Below are positions 17,380 to 24,982 of a stretch of DNA of 64,000 nucleotides, piece after piece. The position numbers and the translations under genes were made by a program. How positions within the stretch are numbered: the stretch's first letter is position 1; each line of letters begins with the position of its first letter. The notes under the pieces are model-generated. The model was not told where the DNA came from. It worked only from the letters and a program-made list of their open reading frames with translations, and searched no databases. This stretch comes from Sphingomonas sp. DG1-23 (GTDB taxonomy: Bacteria > Pseudomonadota > Alphaproteobacteria > Sphingomonadales > Sphingomonadaceae), in assembly GCF_030730875.1 (NCBI RefSeq), contig NZ_JAVAMA010000008.1, positions 179,006-243,005 of the forward strand, written 5' to 3'.

Positions 17380-17607
17380 TTATTGCATCAGCCCTATCTT
17401 CGAAGATCCCGGAAGGTGAATGGTTGCCCAATGCTCCCAAGCCTCGACGCTTTCCGGCACTAATGTTTCGATGACATATTGATATCTGCCATCCGGAACG
17501 CTGCCAGGAAGGTACGAAGATGAAGGACCGCCGGTGCCGTGGATCACGTTGCCTTTTAGTCCATCAGGGCCAGCAATCGGCCTCGTACTGCCCCCGATGA
17601 AAGTCAC
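17380..17607 (-). CDS. Possible small protein coupled to the ABC permease gene
   Basis: A 75-codon frame begins at a GTG (17607) that overlaps the TGA of the upstream permease as GTGA. It reads GPDGLKGNVIHGTGGPSSSY, PDGRYQYVIETLVPESVEAW and EHWATIHLPGSS. The text is more protein-like than chance, and the overlap suggests translational coupling. It could equally be the 3' end of a gene joined here by rearrangement, because the permease operon has also lost its ATPase gene. No family is recognised. Confidence 0.35.
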   Translation of the reverse strand: MTFIGGSTRPIAGPDGLKGNVIHGTGGPSSSYLPGSVPDGRYQYVIETLVPESVEAWEHWATIHLPGSSKIGLMQ

Positions 17608-18854
17608 CGCCCAAAGACAGGCGCTCGCGCAAAATCCTCTTTGCCGAACGAGCGATCGTTGAAGAGATAAGCGTAATAGAATTCGCGCAAGCGGCGGTGG
17701 AAGTCGCGGATGCGATCCTGATAGGCGAGCTGTGCGGTGAGATCCGTCTCGGCCAGCCGGGTGAGCAGCGCCTGGACGCCCACCGACGGCAGCACCCAGC
17801 CGAGCGCGCGCCCCGCCGCGTCGCGCCGCTCGAGCCCCTCGCGATAGGCGTGCACCTGGGCGGCCACGCTCTCGTCGCCATTCTGATGGAAAGCGAGATA
17901 CCATTTGTAGTGGAACTCCGGACCCAGTGGGGCCGAGCCCGACCAGTGCGGGTGATTGGCGTAGAAGCGCTGCATCGTCTCCTCGCGCGGGATATCCCAG
18001 GCGCGGTTCACGCGCTCGCGCTGCGCGAGGGCGATCTCGGCCCCCTGATCGACCGGAACCGCGCGGTTGATCGCGACATGCGCCAGCGTCGGGGCGATCA
18101 GCACCAGAACCAGCCAGCAGGCGGCAAGCGTCGCGGCATTCGCAACCGAGCTCCAGCGCAAGCGGCCGATCAGTGCCGCCAGTCCGATCCAGAACAACAG
18201 ATATGCCGCAATCACCGCGAGGATCAGCAGGATCGTGCCGCCGCCGACTCCGGACACGATAGCGGCGAAAGTGAAGGGCACCGCCAGCACCGCCCAGAGC
18301 AACGCCAGCCGCAGGAAGGTCCGACGGCGCATCAGCCCTGAGCCGCCGCGCGGAAGCGCCGTCAGCGTACGCAGCCGCCCTGCCTCGCGCTCGCCCGAGA
18401 CCTGATCGTGGAACAGCGCGATCACGAACAAGGGCGCCAGGAACACCAGCACGAAAACGAAGTCGAACCGCCCGGGCAGCGCGAGTTCGGGATTGAAGGT
18501 GTCACCATCGTAGATCTGCGCTTCCAGCCCGAGCGCACGGACGCGCAGGATGTAGGGCGACACGTCGCGCATCCCGAGCGCCGCGAAGGACGGCGGGGAG
18601 GGAGCGTCCCAGGTCGGGTGGAAGCTGTAATAAGCCGCACTGCCGGCATCCTTGGTGCGGTCGACATAGTCGGCGACGGCGGCGATGTCCTCCGCCTGCG
18701 CCGCCGGGATCGCGGCGATTGCGGCGCGTTGGCGCGACACCTCCGCCATGCCTGCGGCCACGGCGGCTACCGAAAGAATCGCAAGCAGCGCCAGTGCGAC
18801 GACGCTGAGGCGCGCGCGGAGCAGCAGCCGCAATTCGTGCTTCCAAAGGGTCAT
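17604..18854 (-). CDS. ABC transporter permease, DUF3526 family (second gene)
   Basis: A 416-residue membrane protein of the ABC-2/DUF3526 type. An N-terminal membrane helix (about residues 17-36) is followed by a periplasmic domain with YYSFHPTWDAPSPPSFAALG, then five membrane helices from residue 130 onward (FDFVFVLVFLAPLFVIALFH and following). DQVSGEREAGRLRTL is the typical cytoplasmic loop. A long C-terminal periplasmic tail ends the protein. Its start overlaps the stop of the first permease (ATGA), so they are cotranscribed. Such pairs form exporters with a separate ATPase, often near TonB receptors. Here the ATPase gene is only a stub. Confidence 0.85.
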   Translation of the reverse strand: MTLWKHELRLLLRARLSVVALALLAILSVAAVAAGMAEVSRQRAAIAAIPAAQAEDIAAVADYVDRTKDAGSAAYYSFHPTWDAPSPPSFAALGMRDVSPYILRVRALGLEAQIYDGDTFNPELALPGRFDFVFVLVFLAPLFVIALFHDQVSGEREAGRLRTLTALPRGGSGLMRRRTFLRLALLWAVLAVPFTFAAIVSGVGGGTILLILAVIAAYLLFWIGLAALIGRLRWSSVANAATLAACWLVLVLIAPTLAHVAINRAVPVDQGAEIALAQRERVNRAWDIPREETMQRFYANHPHWSGSAPLGPEFHYKWYLAFHQNGDESVAAQVHAYREGLERRDAAGRALGWVLPSVGVQALLTRLAETDLTAQLAYQDRIRDFHRRLREFYYAYLFNDRSFGKEDFARAPVFGR

Positions 18855-20290
18855 CGGCTCTCTCCCGGCCGGCGGGAGGCACGGGCGAGCAGCAGCCCGG
18901 CGACCACAAGCCAGCCAAGCTCGATTGCCAGCCCCGGCAGCGCGCCGGCGGCAAGTGCGGCGCCGCTCGGCGCCCGATAGGTGAAGTCCGGTATCTGTTC
19001 CCAGTTCTCCGCCGCCACGCGCTTGCGCCGGTCGGCATCGGCGTCGGTGGCGGTATCGTCGCTGTAGCTGACTGCCTCGGCCTGCATCCGGTTGAGTCGC
19101 TGGACGAGCGTGTAGCGATACGCTTCCGCCTGCTCGAGGAAGCGGCGGTGTCCCGCAAAGTCGGTGCCGGCGGCGGCCATCGACAGCGAGCGGAGCGCGA
19201 TCGCCGGGCTCAGCACGCCTGCTGCCTTCACCAGCGCATTCTGCCGGTCCTGCGCTGCGTAGCTGTTGCCGGCATAGCGATCGAACAGTTCGGAGGTGAG
19301 CCGTTCGCCCTCGAGCGCCAGTAGGCCCTTGTAGTTGACCGGCAGATCCTCGACCCGCGTGACCCCGTAACGCTTCAGCACCGATTGTTTGAATGCGGCG
19401 AAGTGCGGATCGTCCGGATTGTGGCTGTCGCCCATCCGTCGCAGGTCACGCGCGATGGCGACATTGGTCTGGAGCCGGTTCTGCAGCGGCACCGCGGCAC
19501 TCGCCATATCGGGCGCGAGGCGCGGCAGCAGCACGACGGCGACGGCCCACAATGCGACCAGCGCCAGCAGCGCATCGCGGCTGCGGCGGACAGACGCGGA
19601 AACCAGCAGGGTCAGCACAACCCAGAGCGCGAGATAGGCGGCATAGCCGATCGCGATAGTCGCCATGGGCAACGCCAGCGCGCCGGGCTGGCCGGCGATC
19701 GCCAGAAAGCCGATCATCGCCAGCAGCCCTGCGACCAGCGCAACCGTGCCCAGCGCCAGCAGCTTGCCGCGCACCACCTGGCCGCGCGACGCGCCTTGCA
19801 GCATAAGCAGCCGCATCGTGCCGCGTTCGGTCTCCCGCGCGAGCGCACCATAGCCCAGGAAAATCAGCAACAATGGCGCGACGACCTGAAGGACGAAGGC
19901 GGGGGTGAGCTGGCCGAAGCGGACCAGCAGCGAGCTTTGCCGCACGTCGCCGAAATTGGCGGTGTTCTGCCGGTGCCCCTCGAGGAACATGCTGCTGCCC
20001 GTGAACGCGTCGACGCCGGGATCGAAGGCGGCGAGCGGTCCCAGCGGCCGGAAGATGAAGTGACCATAGTGCACCACCCGGTGCGGATGGCGGTCGGGTT
20101 GCGCACCGAAGGCGTGCTCCGCGGCATCTTTGTGCCGGTCGCGGAGCTCCGCATTGCCGCGCTGGTGCACCCAGGAACTGAGCACCGCCACCAGCGTCAG
20201 CAGCACAAGAAGCGTGAAAGCGATCACCGCGACGCGGTTGCGCACCATCAGGCGCAGCTCGTCGCGGGCGATGAGGCGAGTGACGCTCAT
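18851..20290 (-). CDS. ABC transporter permease, DUF3526 family (first gene)
   Basis: A 479-residue membrane protein read from an ATG at 20290 that overlaps the last codon of the ATPase remnant (ATGA). It has an N-terminal helix (VAVIAFTLLVLLTLVAVLSS), a large periplasmic domain (FIFRPLGPLAAFDPGVDAFT), a helix at VLQVVAPLLLIFLGYGALA, the loop ALARETERGTMRLLMLQGAS, and several more helices through LALWVVLTLLVSASV. The C-terminal periplasmic part is long and helical. It partners the following permease. Without a visible full-length ATPase next to it, the transporter would need one supplied in trans. Confidence 0.85.
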   Translation of the reverse strand: MSVTRLIARDELRLMVRNRVAVIAFTLLVLLTLVAVLSSWVHQRGNAELRDRHKDAAEHAFGAQPDRHPHRVVHYGHFIFRPLGPLAAFDPGVDAFTGSSMFLEGHRQNTANFGDVRQSSLLVRFGQLTPAFVLQVVAPLLLIFLGYGALARETERGTMRLLMLQGASRGQVVRGKLLALGTVALVAGLLAMIGFLAIAGQPGALALPMATIAIGYAAYLALWVVLTLLVSASVRRSRDALLALVALWAVAVVLLPRLAPDMASAAVPLQNRLQTNVAIARDLRRMGDSHNPDDPHFAAFKQSVLKRYGVTRVEDLPVNYKGLLALEGERLTSELFDRYAGNSYAAQDRQNALVKAAGVLSPAIALRSLSMAAAGTDFAGHRRFLEQAEAYRYTLVQRLNRMQAEAVSYSDDTATDADADRRKRVAAENWEQIPDFTYRAPSGAALAAGALPGLAIELGWLVVAGLLLARASRRPGESR

Positions 20291-20372
20291 GCGGCAAGCC
20301 GCTCCGCCCCCACTGCGAAACGGGCATGGAGCGCGCGCACGTCGAACCGTTCCGGCCCGCTCGCTGCCACTT
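20287..20372 (-). pseudogene. 3' stub of an ABC transporter ATP-binding gene
   Basis: Directly upstream of the first permease and overlapping its ATG, about 27 codons of coding sequence end in RFDVRALHARFAVGAERLAA and a TGA. This is the expected C-terminus and position of the ATPase that DUF3526 permeases use. The reading cannot be followed further upstream, because the sequence passes into the methyltransferase remnant on the other strand. The Walker motifs are therefore gone. Confidence 0.6.
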
Positions 20373-20705
20373 CTCCTCACGCTCCACTTCCTCAAGCGGG
20401 ACGAGCGGCTGCACATCCTGCGGGAAATCCATGAACGCCTCAAGCCCGGCGCTGCGCTCGTCGTCGCCCATCACAGCATCCCAGAGACCGGCGATATGGC
20501 CCGCTGGCTCGCACGATCGGTGGCGTTTGCCGGAGGTTCGACGGCCGATATCGCCCGGGCATCCGTATCGGCCGCGACGATGGCGGAGCGTCTCCCCGTG
20601 CTGCCGGCAGGTGAGGAGGAGGCAATCCTGCTCGAGGCCGGCTTTCGCGAGGTCGCGCTCTTCTATGCCGCCTTCTCCTTCAGAGGCTGGGTCGCATGGG
20701 CTTGA
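20373..20705 (+). pseudogene. 5'-truncated SAM-dependent methyltransferase
   Basis: From about 20373 the plus strand reads TLHFLKRDERLHILREIHER, LKPGAALVVAHHSI, then ERLPVLPAGEEEAILLEAGF and ALFYAAFSFRGWVAWA. This is the C-terminal third of a class I methyltransferase (motif V-VI region: LHFL, then LKPGAALVV). The N-terminal part with the SAM-binding GxGxG motif is missing, and no start with a ribosome-binding site precedes it. It abuts the ATPase stub head-to-head. Confidence 0.6.
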
Positions 20706-20879
20706 GGAAGGCGCCCTGTTCAGGGATGTGCTCGGCGACCCTACCGGCAGGTCGCCAGAACAAAGCCGGCGGGATGCGGGGCTCCGAGCCTTCGGAAAAC
20801 GGGAGAGTTCATGCCGCCGGAGCCGCGGCTCCCGGAACCGCCGGGACTCTCATCGATCCACCTCGTCGGAGAGAGAGAA

Positions 20880-21059
20880 ATGATGAGCGACGACAAGAGC
20901 TTGCGTGCGCCGCAGGATGCGTCCCGTATCGCCATGGGCGAGGACTATGAGGTCCGATACTGGACGAACAAGTTCGGCGTGACTCGCGAGCAGCTGCAGA
21001 GCGCTGTGGACGCTGTCGGCAACAGTGCCGGGGCCGTGGAGCAGCATCTGAAGGCCTGA
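20880..21059 (+). CDS. DUF3606 family protein
   Basis: A 59-residue protein with the DUF3606 pattern: SDDKSLRAPQDASRIAMGED, YEVRYWTNKFGVTREQLQSA, VDAVGNSAGAVEQHLKA. The conserved part is the EDYEVRYWTxxxGVxxExLxxAV core. Two ATGs stand in a row after a GGAGAGAGA ribosome-binding site; the first is taken. These small proteins are frequent, and of unknown function, in alphaproteobacteria, often near stress genes. Confidence 0.85.
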   Translation: MMSDDKSLRAPQDASRIAMGEDYEVRYWTNKFGVTREQLQSAVDAVGNSAGAVEQHLKA

Positions 21060-21223
21060 GCCCGTGCGTCGTCCTCCGCCGACATTGGGTGGCGGGTACC
21101 GCCCGATCGTTCGGGCGCAGGGCATGTGCCGCTTGCCATTGGCGGAGGGAGCGGAGTTGGCGGCATGCAGGTGGAGGATGCGATTGGAAGCGCCGACGTG
21201 CAGATGCACGCCGGCGCCGATAC

Positions 21224-23497
21224 TCAAAACGAATGGCGCATGCCGATCGCGAAGCTGCGGCCGCGTATTGGTGACTGGTCCTTCACGAACGAGGTGTGCG
21301 CAAAAGCCAGCTCGTTGAGCAGGTTGGTGCCGCGCACATATAGTTCCACCCCCTTGGTCTGCCCAAGGTCGAGGCGGTAGCTGAGCGTGGCATTGAGCAT
21401 GTCATAACCCGGCGTGCGCGTCTCGTAGGCAGCCACCTTATCTTGGGCGAAGGTGTGATAGTATTCCACATCGCCCGACATAGCGCCTGCCGAAAGGTCA
21501 TAGCGCGCGCCGAGACGCCCGGGCGGGATGCGCGGCAGATTGTCGTCCTGGCGCTTGAGGTCGGCGTCGACATAGTCGCCGAACAGCGTGAGGCGCGAAG
21601 ATGGGGTGAAGGCGTAGCTCACTTGGCCGTCGATCCCGGCGAAGCGCGCATCCGCCGCGGTGTAGATGAGGAAATTGTGCGGTACGCCAGTCTCGGTTTC
21701 CGTCTCTTGCAAGCGTGCGAACACATAGTCATCCACCCTCTGGTAGAAGAGACCGACCTCGAATTCGAGCGGACCGCCCGTCTTTCGGAACGTTAAATTG
21801 ATCGCGTCGGTCTTCTCCAGGACATCTTCTGCGGAGAGGCTGGCCTCTCCGAGAATCGGATTGCCGACGGCGAGCCCCAGTTCATAGCTGTTGGTGGCCA
21901 GATTGTTGCCGCGCGCGTAGAGTTCGCGCACGCTCGGGGCACGTTCGGTATGCCCGAGAGAAAGCGCCAGCGCATAACCTTGCCCCACATTCCAGGTGGC
22001 GCCCAGCGACACAGAGAACGGATTGTGCCGCACAGTTGGATTCCGCGACCGGAACGCTTCGACGTCCTCGCTTTCGAGGATGTTCTTCCAGTCGGTTCCA
22101 TACCATTCGACGAACAGGGCCTCGATCTCGGGGCTCAGCGTGGAGCGCCAGGCCGGCACCGTCACGTCGATCCTGCGCCAGTCCTTGCGCACGGCTGCCT
22201 CGATATCGAGCGCGCCGAACGTGCGGCGTTCGGCGAGGAAGATTCCCACATTCTCGGTCAGGAAATCGGGATTCCCGTCGAAGCCATAGGCGCCGTCCGG
22301 GAAGCGCTTGTGGAGGTCGTTGACGTTGATCCCTCCGAACCTGCCGTCGGCATATTGCACGCCAAGCGTGCCGGTGAAGCCAAGAACCGGCTTGTGGGTC
22401 AGCTCCAGGCGCCCGTCCCACACCTCATTCGTAAAGCGCGTGAACAGGAGATCGCCATCGACCTCGTCATGCGCATAATCCGTATAGGAAAGACGCAGCC
22501 GCGTGTCGAAAAACCCCGGCAGCAGGTCCGTATAGTCTGCACGGACATCCACCCGGTCGCTGCGCAGTCTGATCGCGGCGGCGTGATCGTCCGGTCCACC
22601 GAACGGGTCTTCAAAGCCGCCATGCGCTGCGCAATGGAGGTCGAGGCCATGGGTGTGGCAAACAGCGTTTCGATGGCTGTGGCCGGGAAGCCCATATTCG
22701 CTTTCCATTCGCGAATAGGCAGCGCCGATATAGCCCTTCGCTGTGATCCAGGACGCGCCGACGGCATAACTGGTGCTCTCGGCAAAGGAGTCACGCAATC
22801 GGTCCGACCCATAGGCGTGCGGCACGTCGTAATCCTCTGCCGCGCGGCGCGCGGCTTCGGCATGAAGCGCGAGCTGGCCGACACCCGCGGTTACGCGGCC
22901 GACTACCGTCTTTTCCTCGTCGCCGGTGCCATAGCGGACCTCGGTAGCCCCGGTGACGCCGCCGACCGGAACCGACTTCGGCACCTTGCTGTCGATCAGG
23001 TTGATCGCGCCGTTGGTGGCGTTGCCGCCATAGCGGATGGCGGAGGGACCGCGCTGGATTTCGATCGCGTCGAGCAGCAGCGGATCGGTGGTGATCGCGT
23101 GGTCGGGTGAGACCGAAGACACGTCGAACAGATTGGCACCGTCGCTCAGCACTTCGATGCGTGGCAATGTTTGGCCGCGGATCACCGGACGCGAGGCGCC
23201 GCCACCGAAATTATCGAGGTGAATGCCGGGAAGGCCGGCGAGCGTCTCGCCCAGACCACCTTGGCGCCGGTGGACGAGCGCATCGCCTTCAAGCACCTGA
23301 ACGGGCAGGGCGCTCTCTTCAGTCTTGAGCGAGCGGCCGGTGACCACGATGTCGCTCGAACCGTCTCGCCCGCCCCGCTGCCGATCGTCCTCCACTTGCG
23401 CGTCGGATTCTGTCTGGCCCCAAGCCACTGACGGCGCAAACACCAACGCGGCTGTGGCCAGCAGCGCCGCTGCGCCGCGGTTATTGGGAAAACGCAT
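21224..23497 (-). CDS. TonB-dependent outer-membrane receptor, ZnuD-like
   Basis: This 757-residue receptor has a signal peptide (to about residue 27), a TonB-box-like stretch DIVVTGRSLKTEES, a plug domain (LPGIHLDNFGGGASRPVIRG, IEIQRGPSAIRYGGNATNGA) and a beta-barrel ending in RGRSFAIGMRHSF with the terminal Phe. Between residues 272 and 293 an extracellular loop holds seven histidines or cysteines in metal-ligand spacing (GHSH, CHTH, LHC, AHG), as in zinc receptor ZnuD. Uptake of zinc or another transition metal is therefore the best guess. It stands alone; no TonB or ABC uptake genes adjoin it. An AT-rich stretch upstream (see 23537-23562) could bind a regulator. Confidence 0.85.
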   Translation of the reverse strand: MRFPNNRGAAALLATAALVFAPSVAWGQTESDAQVEDDRQRGGRDGSSDIVVTGRSLKTEESALPVQVLEGDALVHRRQGGLGETLAGLPGIHLDNFGGGASRPVIRGQTLPRIEVLSDGANLFDVSSVSPDHAITTDPLLLDAIEIQRGPSAIRYGGNATNGAINLIDSKVPKSVPVGGVTGATEVRYGTGDEEKTVVGRVTAGVGQLALHAEAARRAAEDYDVPHAYGSDRLRDSFAESTSYAVGASWITAKGYIGAAYSRMESEYGLPGHSHRNAVCHTHGLDLHCAAHGGFEDPFGGPDDHAAAIRLRSDRVDVRADYTDLLPGFFDTRLRLSYTDYAHDEVDGDLLFTRFTNEVWDGRLELTHKPVLGFTGTLGVQYADGRFGGINVNDLHKRFPDGAYGFDGNPDFLTENVGIFLAERRTFGALDIEAAVRKDWRRIDVTVPAWRSTLSPEIEALFVEWYGTDWKNILESEDVEAFRSRNPTVRHNPFSVSLGATWNVGQGYALALSLGHTERAPSVRELYARGNNLATNSYELGLAVGNPILGEASLSAEDVLEKTDAINLTFRKTGGPLEFEVGLFYQRVDDYVFARLQETETETGVPHNFLIYTAADARFAGIDGQVSYAFTPSSRLTLFGDYVDADLKRQDDNLPRIPPGRLGARYDLSAGAMSGDVEYYHTFAQDKVAAYETRTPGYDMLNATLSYRLDLGQTKGVELYVRGTNLLNELAFAHTSFVKDQSPIRGRSFAIGMRHSF

Positions 23498-23536
23498 AGT
23501 CTTGTACTCCGCCCTCGTTCGCAGCGGCGCGGTACG

Positions 23537-23562
23537 AAATGATATACCGTATCGTCAACGGA
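23537..23562 (-). promoter_or_regulatory. Candidate operator upstream of the ZnuD-like receptor
   Basis: The sequence gaaatgatataccgtatc is AT-rich against a GC-rich background and contains GATA-N5-TATC. Its position 40-60 bases ahead of the receptor start, and a weak likeness to Zur boxes, make it a candidate metal-responsive site. The dyad is imperfect. Confidence 0.3.
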
Positions 23563-23836
23563 CAAAGGCCGGAATGCAGCGGAACGATCATGTGTCCGCG
23601 GACCTTGCTGGTCGGCTCAGCCCGCGTGTCCAAGCGCATGCCTTGCAGCAGAGCCGCGCGTGGAACGCCCGGATGCTCAACTTCCAGGATCGGGTAGCCC
23701 AAGCCAGCGTGACAGCTTCGGCGGCTTTCAGACAGCAACTCGACCCTGCTGAATGACCGGGATTGGGGTGCATAGCGGCCGTACAGCTAACCGCATATCC
23801 GATCCGGTGCTGTGGTCGGGGGGATGCCACTGGCCC

Positions 23837-23870
23837 TTGACTCGTAACTCTACATACGTTGTGTAAGCAT
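23837..23870 (+). promoter_or_regulatory. PadR promoter with ACATACGT in the spacer
   Basis: A TTGACT -35 box (23837-23842) is followed 15 bases from its first base by tctACATACGT (ACATACGT at 23852-23859) and a -10-like tgtgta. The same arrangement with the same spacing is found at 24892, ahead of the ROK kinase. ATGT/ACAT words are what PadR regulators usually bind. The start of transcription would fall at or next to the ATG, so the mRNA may be leaderless. Confidence 0.5.
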
Positions 23871-24176
23871 ATGCCGCGTAATCGACGCCCATCGAAGCAA
23901 ATGCTTATGCTCCTCGACGCCCTGTCGATGCGAGGCAGGCAATGGCGCCACGGCTATGACCTGATGAAGGAAACCGGCCTGTCCTCGGGCACGCTCTATC
24001 CGCTGCTGATGCGCATGACCGATCAGGGCCTTGTGGAAGCTGAATGGCGCGAGCCTGCCCAGCTTGGCAGGCCCGCGCGGCACGCTTATCGGCTCACCAC
24101 TGCCGGTGTCGCGTTCGCGCAGGCCCCGACCAGTCCGAACGGCGCCCCGCTGCCTTCGCGGGCCTCACTCGCGTGA
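23871..24176 (+). CDS. PadR family transcriptional regulator
   Basis: A 101-residue protein with the PadR winged helix: QMLMLLDALSMRGRQWRHGY, DLMKETGLSSGTLYPLLMRM, TDQGLVEAEWREPAQLGRPA and RHAYRLTTAG. The SGTLYPLLxRM recognition helix is canonical. The ATG at 23871 is chosen over an upstream TTG because the mapped promoter would start transcription there. The gene ends in GTGA overlapping the start of a membrane-protein gene, a pairing seen for many PadR regulators that control their partner. Confidence 0.9.
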   Translation: MPRNRRPSKQMLMLLDALSMRGRQWRHGYDLMKETGLSSGTLYPLLMRMTDQGLVEAEWREPAQLGRPARHAYRLTTAGVAFAQAPTSPNGAPLPSRASLA

Positions 24177-24817
24177 AGGCCGCTGCGGCGAGAATGGTAA
24201 TGGCTTTGGCCACACGCTCTTTCGGCGGAAGCCGCCGCGCGTGGACGCAGGCGATGGAAGGAGAGTTCCAATCGGCGCTCGACGACGGAAGGCCGCTGGC
24301 TTTCGCAGCCGGCTGCCTGATAGCGGCTTGGCGGGAAATGCCGGCGCAGGAGGAGGGCCAATTAGCTCTTGCGAGCTACGCCTTTGTCCTTGGCATGCTC
24401 CTCCCGATGGCAACGCTCCACCTCGCATGCGCGCTTGGCCTTCCTCACCTGTTGCTAGGTCCGGGCGGGCTTTACGGGATGCTGGCGGCCAGCAGCGCGC
24501 AGAACCCCTATTTGGCCACCACCTGTTTCAGCGCCGCACCGGCGCTCGTTGCGCTCTGGCTGTTGCTTGGGCTCAGCCATCTGCGTATTGCCTGGGCGCT
24601 GCTGGAGCATGATTGGTCAGGCGTTGTCCGGTTCGCGGCCCTGGCCGTAGCTGCCTCCGCCACCCTGGCGATCTTCACGGGGGTGCTGTTCCTCAAAGAT
24701 GACGGCGTTGCCTTGCAGGCGGCGGCGCTTATGGTCGAGCTCACCGCCACTTACGCGATCGCGCAGTGGCATTCCCGCCTTTTTCCCAGCGGCTCCTCCA
24801 GAAGCGTTATCGGATAA
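24173..24817 (+). CDS. Membrane protein cotranscribed with PadR
   Basis: A 214-residue protein beginning at a GTG (24173) that overlaps the PadR stop codon. A soluble N-terminal part (FGGSRRAWTQAMEGEFQSAL) is followed by four probable membrane helices: about LASYAFVLGMLLPMATLHLA, APALVALWLLLGLSHL, FAALAVAASATLAIFTGVLF and ALMVELTATYAIAQ. The family is not named with confidence. The first part resembles proteins that follow PadR genes in other alphaproteobacteria. It is probably the regulator's partner and target. Confidence 0.7.
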   Translation: MKAAAARMVMALATRSFGGSRRAWTQAMEGEFQSALDDGRPLAFAAGCLIAAWREMPAQEEGQLALASYAFVLGMLLPMATLHLACALGLPHLLLGPGGLYGMLAASSAQNPYLATTCFSAAPALVALWLLLGLSHLRIAWALLEHDWSGVVRFAALAVAASATLAIFTGVLFLKDDGVALQAAALMVELTATYAIAQWHSRLFPSGSSRSVIG

Positions 24818-24891
24818 GCCGAGCATCGGCGTCGCACCCAAGCGACGCATCAAGGGTCCTGCTATTCAGCGACAATCCGTTTCGGCGTGGC

Positions 24892-24921
24892 TTGACTATT
24901 AAATCTACATATGTCGATATT
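24892..24921 (+). promoter_or_regulatory. Promoter with ACATATGT palindrome in the spacer
   Basis: TTGACT (24892-24897), then a 17-18 base spacer containing tctACATATGT (palindrome at 24907-24914), then cgatatt as a -10 candidate. The distance from TTGACT to ACAT is 15 bases, exactly as in the PadR promoter at 23837. This suggests both are controlled by that PadR protein. Confidence 0.5.
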
Positions 24922-24925
24922 AGTC

Positions 24926-24982
24926 ATGACCGCCAGCCCAACCCTGAATGAAACAGCCGCCGAGCCGCGGGCGTGCTCATGA
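24926..24982 (+). CDS. Possible leaderless 18-codon ORF coupled to the ROK gene
   Basis: The first ATG after the -10 region reads MTASPTLNETAAEPRACS and stops at TGA 24980-24982, overlapping the ATG of the ROK kinase (24979) as ATGA. The ATG lies five to six bases after the -10, so translation would be leaderless. It may serve to load ribosomes onto the kinase gene, which has no ribosome-binding site of its own. Codon composition alone cannot prove it is translated. Confidence 0.35.
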   Translation: MTASPTLNETAAEPRACS

